Origin: Rhodobacteraceae bacterium EhC02
GTDB taxonomy: Bacteria > Pseudomonadota > Alphaproteobacteria > Rhodobacterales > Rhodobacteraceae
Length of the DNA: 64,000 nt
Direction of reading: 5' to 3'
NCBI GenBank assembly: GCA_001650895.1
Contig: LXYH01000031.1
Span: 1-64,000, forward strand
A program made the translations under genes and the position numbers. Positions 17,328 to 25,663 of the stretch are shown piece by piece; position 1 is the stretch's first letter, and every line of letters starts with the position of its first letter. The notes under the pieces are model-generated. The model saw only the letters and a list, made by a program, of their open reading frames with translations. It searched no databases and was not told where the DNA came from.

Positions 17328-17957
17328 TCAGACGACGCCGAAGGAGCCCAGGAACCGGTCCACCGCATGGGCAATTGCATCTGACGGATCGTCAGGCGTG
17401 GGTACCTGGTAGATGTGGCGGCGGATGCCGATATAGACGATCCCTCCATGCAGGTTCCAGATATCCTCCATCTGCGGATCGACGGGCGCGGGCGCTGCGG
17501 CGCGGATCTCCTCCAGCAGGGGGTGCAGGATGACGGTGCCCATGTGATGCAGGTAACGGCGGTTCAGCTCCGCCCCGGCCAGCCCGGAAAACATGAATAT
17601 CCGCATCCATTCATATTCGAAGATCAGCTGGCTGTATTCGGTATAGAAGGTCAGCAGCCGGTCGCGCAGCGGCACGGACCGATCCGTCAGGCGGCGGGGC
17701 CAGTCCTCCGACAGGCGGTCAAGGTAGACATGCGCGTAAACCGCCTCGATGATTTCGGCCTTGTTGACGAAATAGTTGAACAGCAGCGATTGCGTGATCC
17801 CCAGACGCTTGGCCAGGTCACGGGTTTTCCCCTCAAGCCCCACATCGGCAAAAAAGGTCACCGCCCCCTCGACGATCTGGCGGCGCCGCTCTTCCGGCGG
17901 CAGACGGCGGCGTTCTGCCGGCTCTGCGGCGGCGATATCGGACGAGGTTTGATCCAT
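17328..17957 (-). CDS. TetR/AcrR-family transcriptional regulator
   Basis: A 209-residue repressor-type regulator. Residues ~20-65 form the TetR helix-turn-helix: RRQIVEGAVTFFADVGLEG, then KRLGITQSLLFNYFVNKAEI, where LFNYFVNK is the family recognition helix region. The C-terminal ligand domain has no recognisable subtype. It is divergent from the CoxM-CoxS-CoxL and TRAP genes, with a perfect palindrome in the gap, so it most likely represses them until the hydroxylase or transport substrate is present. Confidence 0.92.
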   Translation of the reverse strand: MDQTSSDIAAAEPAERRRLPPEERRRQIVEGAVTFFADVGLEGKTRDLAKRLGITQSLLFNYFVNKAEIIEAVYAHVYLDRLSEDWPRRLTDRSVPLRDRLLTFYTEYSQLIFEYEWMRIFMFSGLAGAELNRRYLHHMGTVILHPLLEEIRAAAPAPVDPQMEDIWNLHGGIVYIGIRRHIYQVPTPDDPSDAIAHAVDRFLGSFGVV

Positions 17958-18034
17958 GAAACAGCCTTACTCTCAAAGGTGGCGAAGATTCCACTTGCAA
18001 AGTTATGCGATTTATAGATCATTCGATCAATAGG

Positions 18035-18052
18035 GTTGATCAACTGATCAAC
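18035..18052. promoter_or_regulatory. Perfect palindrome, probable TetR operator
   Basis: GTTGATCA, two bases (AC), then TGATCAAC: an 18-bp perfect inverted repeat in the 133-bp divergent spacer, 38 bp before the coxM start. A second, degenerate GATCATTCGATCA element lies just upstream (18017-18029). The layout fits a TetR dimer site overlapping the promoters of both the regulator and the hydroxylase operon. Binding by the adjacent regulator is inferred. Confidence 0.65.
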
Positions 18053-18090
18053 AAGCCCGGGGGAGCGGGCACCTGCAGGGAGGATTTCGC

Positions 18091-18924
18091 ATGAAGGCTT
18101 TGGCGGGCGGCTATGCCCGGGCAAGGGATGTTGCGCACGCGGTGGACCTGTTGGCCAAGGCTGACGGCATGGGGCGCGTGCTGGCAGGCGGTCAAAGCCT
18201 GATCGCGGCCATGAACATGCGCCTGAGCACCGGTGACATGCTGGTGGATATCTCGCGGATCGATGCCTTGCGCGGCGTGACGGTCGACGGTGAAAGCCTG
18301 CGAATCGGGGCGCTGACGCGTCATGCGGATATCGGCGCCGATCCCTTGGTGGCACGGCACGCGCCCTTGCTGGCGCAAGCGGTGCAGCACATTGCCCATG
18401 CTGCCATCCGCAATCGCGGCACGATCGGCGGATCGCTGGCCCATGCCGACCCGGCCGCCGAATTCCCCGCCTGCGTGCTGGCGCTGGGGGGCACGATCCA
18501 TCTGCAAGGCCCGGAAGGGGCGCGCACGGTTGCGGCAGAGGATTTCTTCATCGATATCTTCGAGACCGCGATTGCCGAGGGCGAGATCCTGACGGCGATC
18601 ACCCTGCCCCTTGCCGAGGCGGGCGAGCAGCATCTGCTGATCGAGACCGCGCGCCGGTCGGGCGATTACGCACTTGCAGGGCTTTGCCTTGTCAAACGCG
18701 CCGCAGGCTATCGGCTGTCGGCCTTCAGTGTCGGGCCTCGGCCTGTTCTGGCCGTCGCGGCGATGGAACGGCTGGATGCGGGCGATGTCGCGGGTGCTGT
18801 CGCCGCATTGCGCGCCGAGATCGACCCGCCCGGCGACACCCAGGCCAGCGCCGCCTATCGACGCCACCTGGCGGGCGTGCTGCTGACCCGCGCCCTGCAC
18901 GACCTGACAGGAGAGACCGCATGA
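18091..18924 (+). CDS. Molybdenum hydroxylase FAD-binding subunit (CoxM/CutM type)
   Basis: A 277-residue medium subunit of a xanthine-dehydrogenase-family enzyme. The two FAD motifs of this family are visible: AGGQS at residues 32-36 and TIGGS at 111-115, followed by the AHADPAAE stretch. It passes electrons from the iron-sulfur subunit to an acceptor. A strong GGGAGG ribosome site precedes the ATG, and its stop overlaps the next start (ATGA). It is the first gene of the M-S-L operon. Confidence 0.93.
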   Translation: MKALAGGYARARDVAHAVDLLAKADGMGRVLAGGQSLIAAMNMRLSTGDMLVDISRIDALRGVTVDGESLRIGALTRHADIGADPLVARHAPLLAQAVQHIAHAAIRNRGTIGGSLAHADPAAEFPACVLALGGTIHLQGPEGARTVAAEDFFIDIFETAIAEGEILTAITLPLAEAGEQHLLIETARRSGDYALAGLCLVKRAAGYRLSAFSVGPRPVLAVAAMERLDAGDVAGAVAALRAEIDPPGDTQASAAYRRHLAGVLLTRALHDLTGETA

Positions 18925-19421
18925 CCGAGGCGTTTCGCGACCGTATCGACATCGCCCTGACCGTGAATGGCGAACAGGTCGAGGCCCGCGTGCCCGCAGG
19001 CCGCCATCTTGTCGATTTCCTGCGTCTTGACCTGGGCCTGACCGGCGCCCATGCCGGATGCGAGCATGGCGTCTGCGGCGCCTGCACGATCCAGGTTGAC
19101 GGGCAGGCCGTGCGCGGCTGCCTGATGCTGGCCGCCCAAGCCGACGGCGCCGAGGTCTGGACGCTGGAGGGGCTGACCGAACAGGGCGTGATCCGCGACC
19201 TGCAGGATGCCTTCGTGGCGCGCAATGCCCTGCAATGCGGGTATTGCACGCCCGGCATGCTGGCTTCGATCAAGGAACTGCTGGATATGGGCGGCGTGCC
19301 GGACCGCGCCACGATCCGCGAACATCTGTCAGGCAATTACTGCCGCTGCACGGGCTACGAGGCGATCATCGACGCGGTGGAAACCGTGGCGCAGGCACGC
19401 GCCGGAAAGGGGGCAGCATGA
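18921..19421 (+). CDS. Molybdenum hydroxylase [2Fe-2S] subunit (CoxS/CutS type)
   Basis: A 166-residue small subunit with both expected clusters. The plant-ferredoxin-type cluster uses Cys 47, 52, 55 and 67 (GCEHGVCGACTI then GC). The second cluster uses CGYC and CRC in LQCGYCTPGML and GNYCRCTGYE. The start overlaps the previous stop by four bases and its own stop overlaps the large subunit start by four bases, so all three subunits are translationally coupled. Confidence 0.95.
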   Translation: MTEAFRDRIDIALTVNGEQVEARVPAGRHLVDFLRLDLGLTGAHAGCEHGVCGACTIQVDGQAVRGCLMLAAQADGAEVWTLEGLTEQGVIRDLQDAFVARNALQCGYCTPGMLASIKELLDMGGVPDRATIREHLSGNYCRCTGYEAIIDAVETVAQARAGKGAA

Positions 19422-21799
19422 CCATCTCCTTCGGCAACCCCGACCGCCCCAACAGCTATATCGGCAAGACCGTCCCCCGCCCCAATGCCCCGCGCCTGGT
19501 GCAGGGACGCGGCAAATACGTGGATGACATCGTGCTGCCGCGCATGGCGCATGTGGTCTTTGTCCGCAGCCCCCATGCCCATGCGCAGATCGGTGCCATC
19601 GACACGGCCGAGGCGTCAGGCGTCAAGGGTGTCTTGCGCATCTTCACAGGCGCCGAGATCGCTGCGGTCTGTACGCCCTGGGTGGCCGTTCTGGCGCATC
19701 TGAAGGGGCTGAAATCACCGCCGCAACATGCGGTTGCGGTGGATCGCACCTGCTGGGTGGGCGAACCCGTGGCGGCGGTGGTGGCGACCTCGCGCGCCGC
19801 AGCCGAGGAAGCGGCGGCCCTGGTCGAGGTCGATTATACCCCCCTGCCCGCGGTCACCGACATGATGACCGCGCTGGACGCGGATACCCCCGTGCTGCAC
19901 CCCGAGATGGGCGACAACCTGGCCTTCCGCCGCCTGCACGAGGAAGGCGACGTTGAGGCGGCTTTCGCCCGCGCCCACAAGGTCGTCGAGGCGCATTTCA
20001 AGACCGCGCGCCATACCGGCGTGACGCTGGAGCCGCGCTCGATCCTGGTGGACTGGAACCCCGCCGAGGGGCAGATGACCGCCTGGCACGCCACGCAGGC
20101 CCCGCACATGATGCAGACGGTCTTTGCCAAGCATCTGGACCTGCCCGAAGGCCGGGTGCGGGTGATCTGCGACGACGTGGGCGGGTCCTACGGGATCAAG
20201 GTGCATGTCTACCCCGACGAGGTGGCGACAGCGGCGATTGCCAAGATCATGGCGCGGCCCGTCAAGTTCGTGGCCGACCGGCTGGAAAGCTTCACCACCG
20301 ACATTCACGCCCGCGACCACGAGATCGGCGCGCGTCTCGCGGTGGATGCGGATGGCAAGATACTGGCCTTCGATATCGACGACTGGACCGCGATCGGGGC
20401 CTATTCGGTCTATCCGCGCACATCCGCGATCGAGGGCAATCAGGTCGTGAACCTCTGCGGCGGGCCTTACGATTTTGCCAATTATCGCGCGCAGACATCG
20501 GTGGTGTTCCAGAACAAGACGCCGACCTGCCAGTATCGCGCGGTGGGCCATCCCATCGCCGTGGCGGTGACCGAAGGGCTGGTGGACATGGCCGCAGCCG
20601 CCATCGGGATGGATCCGGTCGAGATCCGGCGCCGCAATCTTTATGCCGATGACGCCTATCCGGTAACATCGCCTGCCAAGATGCGGTTCGAGGGGCTGTC
20701 GCATCATGCCAGCCTGAACAAGCTGCTGGAACTGATGAATTACGACGCCCTGCGCGCCGAACAGGCGGCGTTGCGCGAAAAGGGCATCCATCGCGGCATC
20801 GGGATCGCCAGTTTCATCGAACTGACCAACCCCTCGCCCTTCATGTATGGCATCGGCGGCGCGCGGATTTCGGCGCAGGATGGCTGCACCGTGCGGATGG
20901 ACCCGGACGGGTCCATCGTGGCGCTGTCGGGTGTGACCGAACAGGGCCAGGGCACCGAGGCGATGCTGGCGCAGATCGTGGCCGAAGGCGTGGGTGTGCC
21001 CCCTGCCCGCGTGCGCGTCATTACCGGCGATACGCAGGTCACCCCCTATGGCGGCGGCACATGGGCGTCGCGCGGGGCGGGCATCGGCGGCGAGGCGGCC
21101 TTGCAATCGGCGCTGGCGCTGAAAGCCTCGATCCTCGAGGTGGCGGGCGCAATGCTGCAATCACCTGCTGACGCGCTGGATATCCGCGACGGTCAGGTGG
21201 TGGACAGCGCCACCGGCGAGGCGCGCATGCCGCTGGAAGAGCTGGGCCGCATCGTCTATTTCCGGGGCGACACCCTGCCCAAGGGGCTGCCGCGCGAACT
21301 GGTGCAGACGCGCCATTTCATCACCTCGGACTACCCCTTTGCCTTCACCAACGGCGTGCAGGCCAGCTACCTTGAGGTCGACACCGGCACCGGCGAGGTC
21401 AAGCTGCTGAAACACTGGTGCGTCGAGGATTGCGGACGCATCATCAACCCGCAGCTGGTGGACGAACAGATCCGCGGCGGCATCGTGCAGGGCCTGGGCG
21501 GCGCTTTGTACGAGGAAATCCACTATGACGCGGATGGCCAGCTGCTGAACGGGTCGATGGCCGACTATCTTGTGCCGATGGCGGCCGAGATGCCGGACAT
21601 GATCGTGGGCCACGTCGAAACACCGACGATGGAAAGCGCGCTTGGCGCCAAGGGCGCGGGCGAGGCCGGCACGGCTGGCGCCCCCGCCGCCGTGATGAAC
21701 GCGATCAACGACGCGCTGCGCCCGATGGGCGCGCAGGTCACCGCCATGCCATTTACCCCGGAACGCATCCTGCGCGCGATGGGGCAGATCGAAGACTGA
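19418..21799 (+). CDS. Molybdenum hydroxylase large subunit (CoxL/XdhB superfamily)
   Basis: A 793-residue molybdopterin-binding subunit. The N-terminal aldehyde oxidase/xanthine dehydrogenase a/b hammerhead domain (RLVQGRGKYVDDIVLPRMAH) is followed by the molybdenum-binding domain. The catalytic Glu lies in GAKGAGEAGTAGAP near the C terminus. The active-site loop reads QYRAVGH, not the AYxCSFR motif of true carbon monoxide dehydrogenase (form I), so it should oxidise another substrate, such as an aromatic, N-heterocyclic or aldehyde compound. A dedicated TRAP transporter lies directly downstream. Confidence 0.92.
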   Translation: MTISFGNPDRPNSYIGKTVPRPNAPRLVQGRGKYVDDIVLPRMAHVVFVRSPHAHAQIGAIDTAEASGVKGVLRIFTGAEIAAVCTPWVAVLAHLKGLKSPPQHAVAVDRTCWVGEPVAAVVATSRAAAEEAAALVEVDYTPLPAVTDMMTALDADTPVLHPEMGDNLAFRRLHEEGDVEAAFARAHKVVEAHFKTARHTGVTLEPRSILVDWNPAEGQMTAWHATQAPHMMQTVFAKHLDLPEGRVRVICDDVGGSYGIKVHVYPDEVATAAIAKIMARPVKFVADRLESFTTDIHARDHEIGARLAVDADGKILAFDIDDWTAIGAYSVYPRTSAIEGNQVVNLCGGPYDFANYRAQTSVVFQNKTPTCQYRAVGHPIAVAVTEGLVDMAAAAIGMDPVEIRRRNLYADDAYPVTSPAKMRFEGLSHHASLNKLLELMNYDALRAEQAALREKGIHRGIGIASFIELTNPSPFMYGIGGARISAQDGCTVRMDPDGSIVALSGVTEQGQGTEAMLAQIVAEGVGVPPARVRVITGDTQVTPYGGGTWASRGAGIGGEAALQSALALKASILEVAGAMLQSPADALDIRDGQVVDSATGEARMPLEELGRIVYFRGDTLPKGLPRELVQTRHFITSDYPFAFTNGVQASYLEVDTGTGEVKLLKHWCVEDCGRIINPQLVDEQIRGGIVQGLGGALYEEIHYDADGQLLNGSMADYLVPMAAEMPDMIVGHVETPTMESALGAKGAGEAGTAGAPAAVMNAINDALRPMGAQVTAMPFTPERILRAMGQIED

Positions 21800-21848
21800 C
21801 GCAACCGCGCACCGCAGAGGAGGCGGGGCGCAAACGGGAGGGAAAGAC

Positions 21849-22904
21849 ATGAAATTCTCGACACTTACGGCAGCAACGGCGCTGGCCGTCTTTGCAGGTG
21901 GCTGGGCTTCGGCGCAGCAGACCATCACGGTCAACATCGGATCCAGCCACCCCGAGGCGAATATCTGGGTCTATGCGATGAAGAACACCTTCCAGCCCGA
22001 GGTGGATCGCATTCTGGCGGAAGGTGGCGCCTACAAAATCAACTGGTCCGAAGCCTATGGCGGCACGCTGTACAAGTTCACCGATACCCGCGAGGCGGTG
22101 ATGGACGGGATCGTGGATGTGGGCATGGTCGGCACCGTCTGGGAAGGCGCGAACATGCCCTTGCAGAACGTGACCTATTTCACCCCCTTCGCCACGCCCG
22201 ATCACAAGATGATCATCGAGATCTTCGACGAGCTGAGCGAGACCCTGCCCGAACTGCGCGACAGCTGGTCGGACAACAACATGGTGCACCTGTCCTCGCT
22301 GATCACCGACAGCTATGACATCTATGCCAACTTCCCGGTCAACAGCATGGCGGATCTGCAGAACCGCAAGCTGAACGCGCCGGGCACCTCGGCCAACTGG
22401 TTGCAGGGCACGGGGGCAACGCCCGTCGATGGCGCGCTGACCACCTATTACACAAATATCCAGACCGGCGTGACCGAAGGCGCGCTGTCATTCGCCTCGG
22501 GCATCCTGCCAACGCGCGTCTACGAGGTGGCCCCCGAGCTGACCCGCGTGGGCATCGGATCGATGTATTTCGGCGGGATCGCGGCCAACAAGGACTTCTT
22601 CGCAGGTCTGCCCGAACCCGTGCAGGCGGCGTTCCGTGATGCAGCCAAGGCCACTTCGGTGGCGCATGGCGATTACGTGCAGCAACTGGCCGACCGCGCC
22701 ATGACCGAGATGCAGGCCGCCGGTCTGACAGTGCATGAACTGCCGGCCGACCAGAAGGCCGCATGGGTGGAAAACCTGCCCAATATCGTGGCACCATGGC
22801 TGGAACAGACAGGCGAGGCCGGCAAGACGGTGCTCAAGGCCTATTTCAGCGCCCTGCGCGAGCGCGGCGCGACGCCCTTGCGCAACTGGGACGAAGGTCT
22901 CTGA
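21849..22904 (+). CDS. TRAP transporter substrate-binding protein, DctP/TAXI-like
   Basis: A 351-residue periplasmic binding protein with a Sec signal peptide ending near WASAQ. The central YDIYANFPVNSMADLQNRKLNAPG region resembles the DctP strand-helix that holds the conserved Arg binding the ligand carboxylate. It starts 49 bp after coxL with GGGAGGGAAAG before the ATG. By position it delivers the substrate, probably an organic acid, of the hydroxylase or of its pathway. Confidence 0.87.
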   Translation: MKFSTLTAATALAVFAGGWASAQQTITVNIGSSHPEANIWVYAMKNTFQPEVDRILAEGGAYKINWSEAYGGTLYKFTDTREAVMDGIVDVGMVGTVWEGANMPLQNVTYFTPFATPDHKMIIEIFDELSETLPELRDSWSDNNMVHLSSLITDSYDIYANFPVNSMADLQNRKLNAPGTSANWLQGTGATPVDGALTTYYTNIQTGVTEGALSFASGILPTRVYEVAPELTRVGIGSMYFGGIAANKDFFAGLPEPVQAAFRDAAKATSVAHGDYVQQLADRAMTEMQAAGLTVHELPADQKAAWVENLPNIVAPWLEQTGEAGKTVLKAYFSALRERGATPLRNWDEGL

Positions 22905-22992
22905 CAGGCGCAGGCCAGAAATGAAAGCCACCCGTCCGGACAGGATCCGGGCGGGTGATCCATCGCCGGACCGAGGCACAGAAAGGCAAGAC

Positions 22993-23553
22993 ATGGCAAC
23001 GCCCGAGCGGACAGACGAGGCAGCGGGCCCGCGCTTTTCGCAGGCCCCTGTCGGCGCGACACTGGGGCTTGCGGCAGCGCTTTTGTCCAGTATCGGCACG
23101 GTCGGGATCGGCGGGCTGATGCTGCTGGTCGTGGCCGATGTGATCGGCCGGAATTTCCTGAATGCCCCCATCACCGGCGTGTCCGAGATCTCTGCCCGTT
23201 CGGTGGTGGCCATCGTCTTCCTGCAAGTATCCCACGCCATTCTCCAAGGTCGCCTGACGCGGGCCGATTTCCTGATCCGGCGCATCGGCGCGGGCCTTCC
23301 GGGCGCGCGCCGCAGCCTCGAGGTGATCTTTGCCCTTGTCGGCGCCATCGTCTTTGCGCTGATCGTCTGGGCGTCATGGGGCAAGACCGCCAACAGCTGG
23401 ACCACCGCCGAATTCTTCGGGGTGCAGGGCGTCTTCACGATCCCCACCTTTCCGTTCCGCGCCATCACGATCATCGGATCCGCGCTGGCCTGCCTGTGCT
23501 GCATCTACCGCGCCCTGAACCTGAACGATCAGCCTGAGAGCACCGAGACATGA
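22993..23553 (+). CDS. TRAP transporter small permease (DctQ)
   Basis: A 186-residue membrane protein with four predicted helices. I place the start at 22993 (AAAGG upstream); an ATG at 22921 would add an implausible polar leader. The conserved DVIGRNFLNAPITGVSEI block matches the DctQ family. Its stop overlaps the large permease start by four bases (ATGA). Confidence 0.87.
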   Translation: MATPERTDEAAGPRFSQAPVGATLGLAAALLSSIGTVGIGGLMLLVVADVIGRNFLNAPITGVSEISARSVVAIVFLQVSHAILQGRLTRADFLIRRIGAGLPGARRSLEVIFALVGAIVFALIVWASWGKTANSWTTAEFFGVQGVFTIPTFPFRAITIIGSALACLCCIYRALNLNDQPESTET

Positions 23554-24878
23554 CCACGCTTGCCATCGGTTTCCTGCTCATCGCGCTGCTGGTGGGGCTT
23601 GTCCTGCTGGGCATGCAGATCGCCTATGCGCTGTTCGGCGTCGCCTTTCTGGGCATCTGGATCATCCGCGAGAATATCACCCTGGCCTTCCGCATGCTGG
23701 AACTGACCGCCTATAGCGGGATCGCGGATTACCTGTTCGCGACCATCCCGCTGTTCGTGCTGATGGGCTTGTTGGTCAGCGTGTCGAACGTGGGGCGCGA
23801 TACCTTCGAGGTGGCCGAGGAATTGCTGCGGCGGATGCTTTGCGGTCTGGGCGTGGCGACCGTGGCCGCGAATACGGTCTTTGCCGCCGTGACCGGCGTG
23901 TCCATCGCATCGGCCGCGGTCTTCACGCAAGTGGCCGTCCCCGAGATGACGCGCCATGGCTACCGCCCGGCCTTTGCCGCAGGCACAGTGGCGGGCAGTT
24001 CGGTCCTGGGCATGATGATCCCGCCCAGCCTGCTGCTGATCATCTACGGTGTGCTGGCCGAAGTCTCCATCGGGGGCATGTTCATCGCGGGCATCGTGCC
24101 CGGCATGCTGATGGCCTTCGGCTTCGTGATCATGCTGATGCTGATGGCGCTGCTGGTGCCGCGCTTCGTCTTTACCGACCCCGAGGCCGCCCGCAGCCGT
24201 CGCCTTGACGAGGGCGGGCCGAAAATGCCGCTGCGCGTGATGCTGTCCAAGATGATACCCATCGTGGCCCTGGTGCTGCTGGTGCTGGGCGGGCTTTACA
24301 GCGGCTTTTTCACCCCGACCGAGGCGGGCGGCGTGGGCGCTTTCGGCGCGCTGATCATCGCACTGGCCCGGCGCAGCCTGACGCGGGCCAAGCTGTGGCA
24401 GGTGATGAAGCAGACGGGCACGATTTCCGTGTCGATCCTGCTGCTGCTGATCGCGGCCAGCTTCTATTCGCGGATGCTGTCGATCGCGGGCCTGCCTGCG
24501 GCGATTGCTGACCTCGTACAGTCGGGCGGCTTCACCCCCATGGGGTTCCTGCTGCTTTACGCGGTGATCATCCTGCTGATGGGCATGATCCTGGACAGCA
24601 CATCAATCCTTCTGATCATGGTGCCGATCGCGGCCCCCATCGCGCAGAGCCTGGGGATCGACCTGATGCAGTTCGGGATCATCACCGTGATCGCGGTCGA
24701 GATCGGGTTGCTGACACCACCCTTCGGCATATCGGTCTTCACGGTGCACAACACGCTGGACCGCAGCGATGTGAAGGTCGAGCAGATCTTTGCCGCCACC
24801 CTGCCCTTCATCCTGGTGATGCTGGCCGTGCTGGTTCTTGTGGCCTTCGTGCCGGCAACGGCCACGGTCTTTCTCTAG
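23550..24878 (+). CDS. TRAP transporter large permease (DctM)
   Basis: A 442-residue integral membrane protein of the DctM/SiaM family, with about 12 hydrophobic segments. Family signatures are TIPLFVLMGLL, GMMIPPSLLLIIYG, FFTPTEAGGVGAFGAL and GLLTPPFGISVF. It forms the Na+-driven channel together with DctQ. It is the last gene of the coxM-coxS-coxL-dctP-dctQ-dctM run. Confidence 0.94.
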   Translation: MTTLAIGFLLIALLVGLVLLGMQIAYALFGVAFLGIWIIRENITLAFRMLELTAYSGIADYLFATIPLFVLMGLLVSVSNVGRDTFEVAEELLRRMLCGLGVATVAANTVFAAVTGVSIASAAVFTQVAVPEMTRHGYRPAFAAGTVAGSSVLGMMIPPSLLLIIYGVLAEVSIGGMFIAGIVPGMLMAFGFVIMLMLMALLVPRFVFTDPEAARSRRLDEGGPKMPLRVMLSKMIPIVALVLLVLGGLYSGFFTPTEAGGVGAFGALIIALARRSLTRAKLWQVMKQTGTISVSILLLLIAASFYSRMLSIAGLPAAIADLVQSGGFTPMGFLLLYAVIILLMGMILDSTSILLIMVPIAAPIAQSLGIDLMQFGIITVIAVEIGLLTPPFGISVFTVHNTLDRSDVKVEQIFAATLPFILVMLAVLVLVAFVPATATVFL

Positions 24879-25045
24879 GGCGCTGGTCCGAAAACCGCGT
24901 CATTCTGCGCCCTTGCCGTCCCGGACAGGGCCGCGATAGGCTGATCGCGCGGTCGCACCTTTTTTGTACTGACCCCGTTTTCCCATGTCCCGCGCACATG
25001 CTTTCCAACCGGCGGCCGCCTGGAAACCGTGAAAAGGGAAATACC

Positions 25046-25321
25046 ATGAAACGCAACGTTCTGGGTCTGCTGTCCATGGCCTGCCTGACAATGGCGGGAT
25101 GCGAGTCGATGACACGCGAGGAACAGATGGTCGTGGGTGGGCTGGCTGGCGCGGCTGCCGGGCTGGTGACGGCCAATGCCTTTGACGCCAATACCAACTG
25201 GAAGATCATCGCCGTAATGGCAGGCGCTGCGGCGGGCACCCTGGTGGCCCGCAACAACGCAACGGATCAATGCGCCTATGCCGTGGGCGATGGCACCTAC
25301 CGGATCCTGCCCTGCCCGTAA
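25046..25321 (+). CDS. Small glycine-zipper outer-membrane lipoprotein
   Basis: A 91-residue precursor. The signal peptide ends with the lipobox LTMAGC (Cys at residue 19). Two Gly/Ala-rich zipper segments follow (GGLAGAAAGLVTANAF and MAGAAAGTLVARN), as in the 17-kDa surface antigen/SlyB-like group. The C terminus has a Cys pair (QCAYAV, LPCP) that could form a disulfide. A good AAGGGA site precedes the ATG at 25046. It seems to stand alone between two TRAP operons; a structural or stress role in the envelope is plausible. Confidence 0.75.
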   Translation: MKRNVLGLLSMACLTMAGCESMTREEQMVVGGLAGAAAGLVTANAFDANTNWKIIAVMAGAAAGTLVARNNATDQCAYAVGDGTYRILPCP

Positions 25322-25663
25322 GCCGCGGACGCGCCCGGCCCGCACGGGGTAAGCGCAAGCCGCATCGGGCATCACGGCAGGTTGAATCGATTCGGCAAAA
25401 GACCTGTCCTGGTCCGCGCGTCGGACCGTCCGGGGTCATGGAATGGACCCCGGATCAACACGCATGGCGCGCCATCATCCCCGCCATGAAGAAATAGTCC
25501 GGCATAACCACTTGAAACACGAACTTCGATGTCCACAGCCGCTTGCCATTGAAATTTGGTAAGCTAATATTACCAATGCGCTTTCTAGCGGCCACTCAGG
25601 TCATGCCATGACAGGGAGATGAGGGGCCCAAAGACAATCCCTGGCGCAAATGGGAGGATTATC
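25322..25663. other. 342-bp gene-free stretch before the second TRAP operon
   Basis: No ORF here has coding character. The left 170 bp are GC-rich and featureless. The right part turns AT-rich from about 25500 and holds the palindrome at 25556-25576, then the GGGAGG ribosome site of the binding protein gene. It is best read as the promoter region of the downstream operon. Confidence 0.7.
25556..25576. promoter_or_regulatory. Palindromic operator candidate TTGGTAA-N7-TTACCAA
   Basis: A perfect 7-bp inverted repeat (TTGGTAA, spacer GCTAATA, TTACCAA) lies 88 bp before the start codon of the TRAP binding protein. The GGT...ACC core with an AT-rich centre resembles sites of GntR/FadR-type regulators. 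No such regulator gene is in the neighbourhood, so the cognate factor must be elsewhere or of another family. Confidence 0.55.

Noticed and set aside
19715-21160. A 481-codon minus-strand open frame inside coxL
   Set aside because: The plus strand encodes a complete molybdenum hydroxylase subunit there; the minus product has no recognisable features or ribosome site.
18091-21799. Aerobic carbon monoxide dehydrogenase
   Set aside because: The large subunit lacks the AYxCSFR loop and no coxD/E/F/G maturation genes are adjacent.
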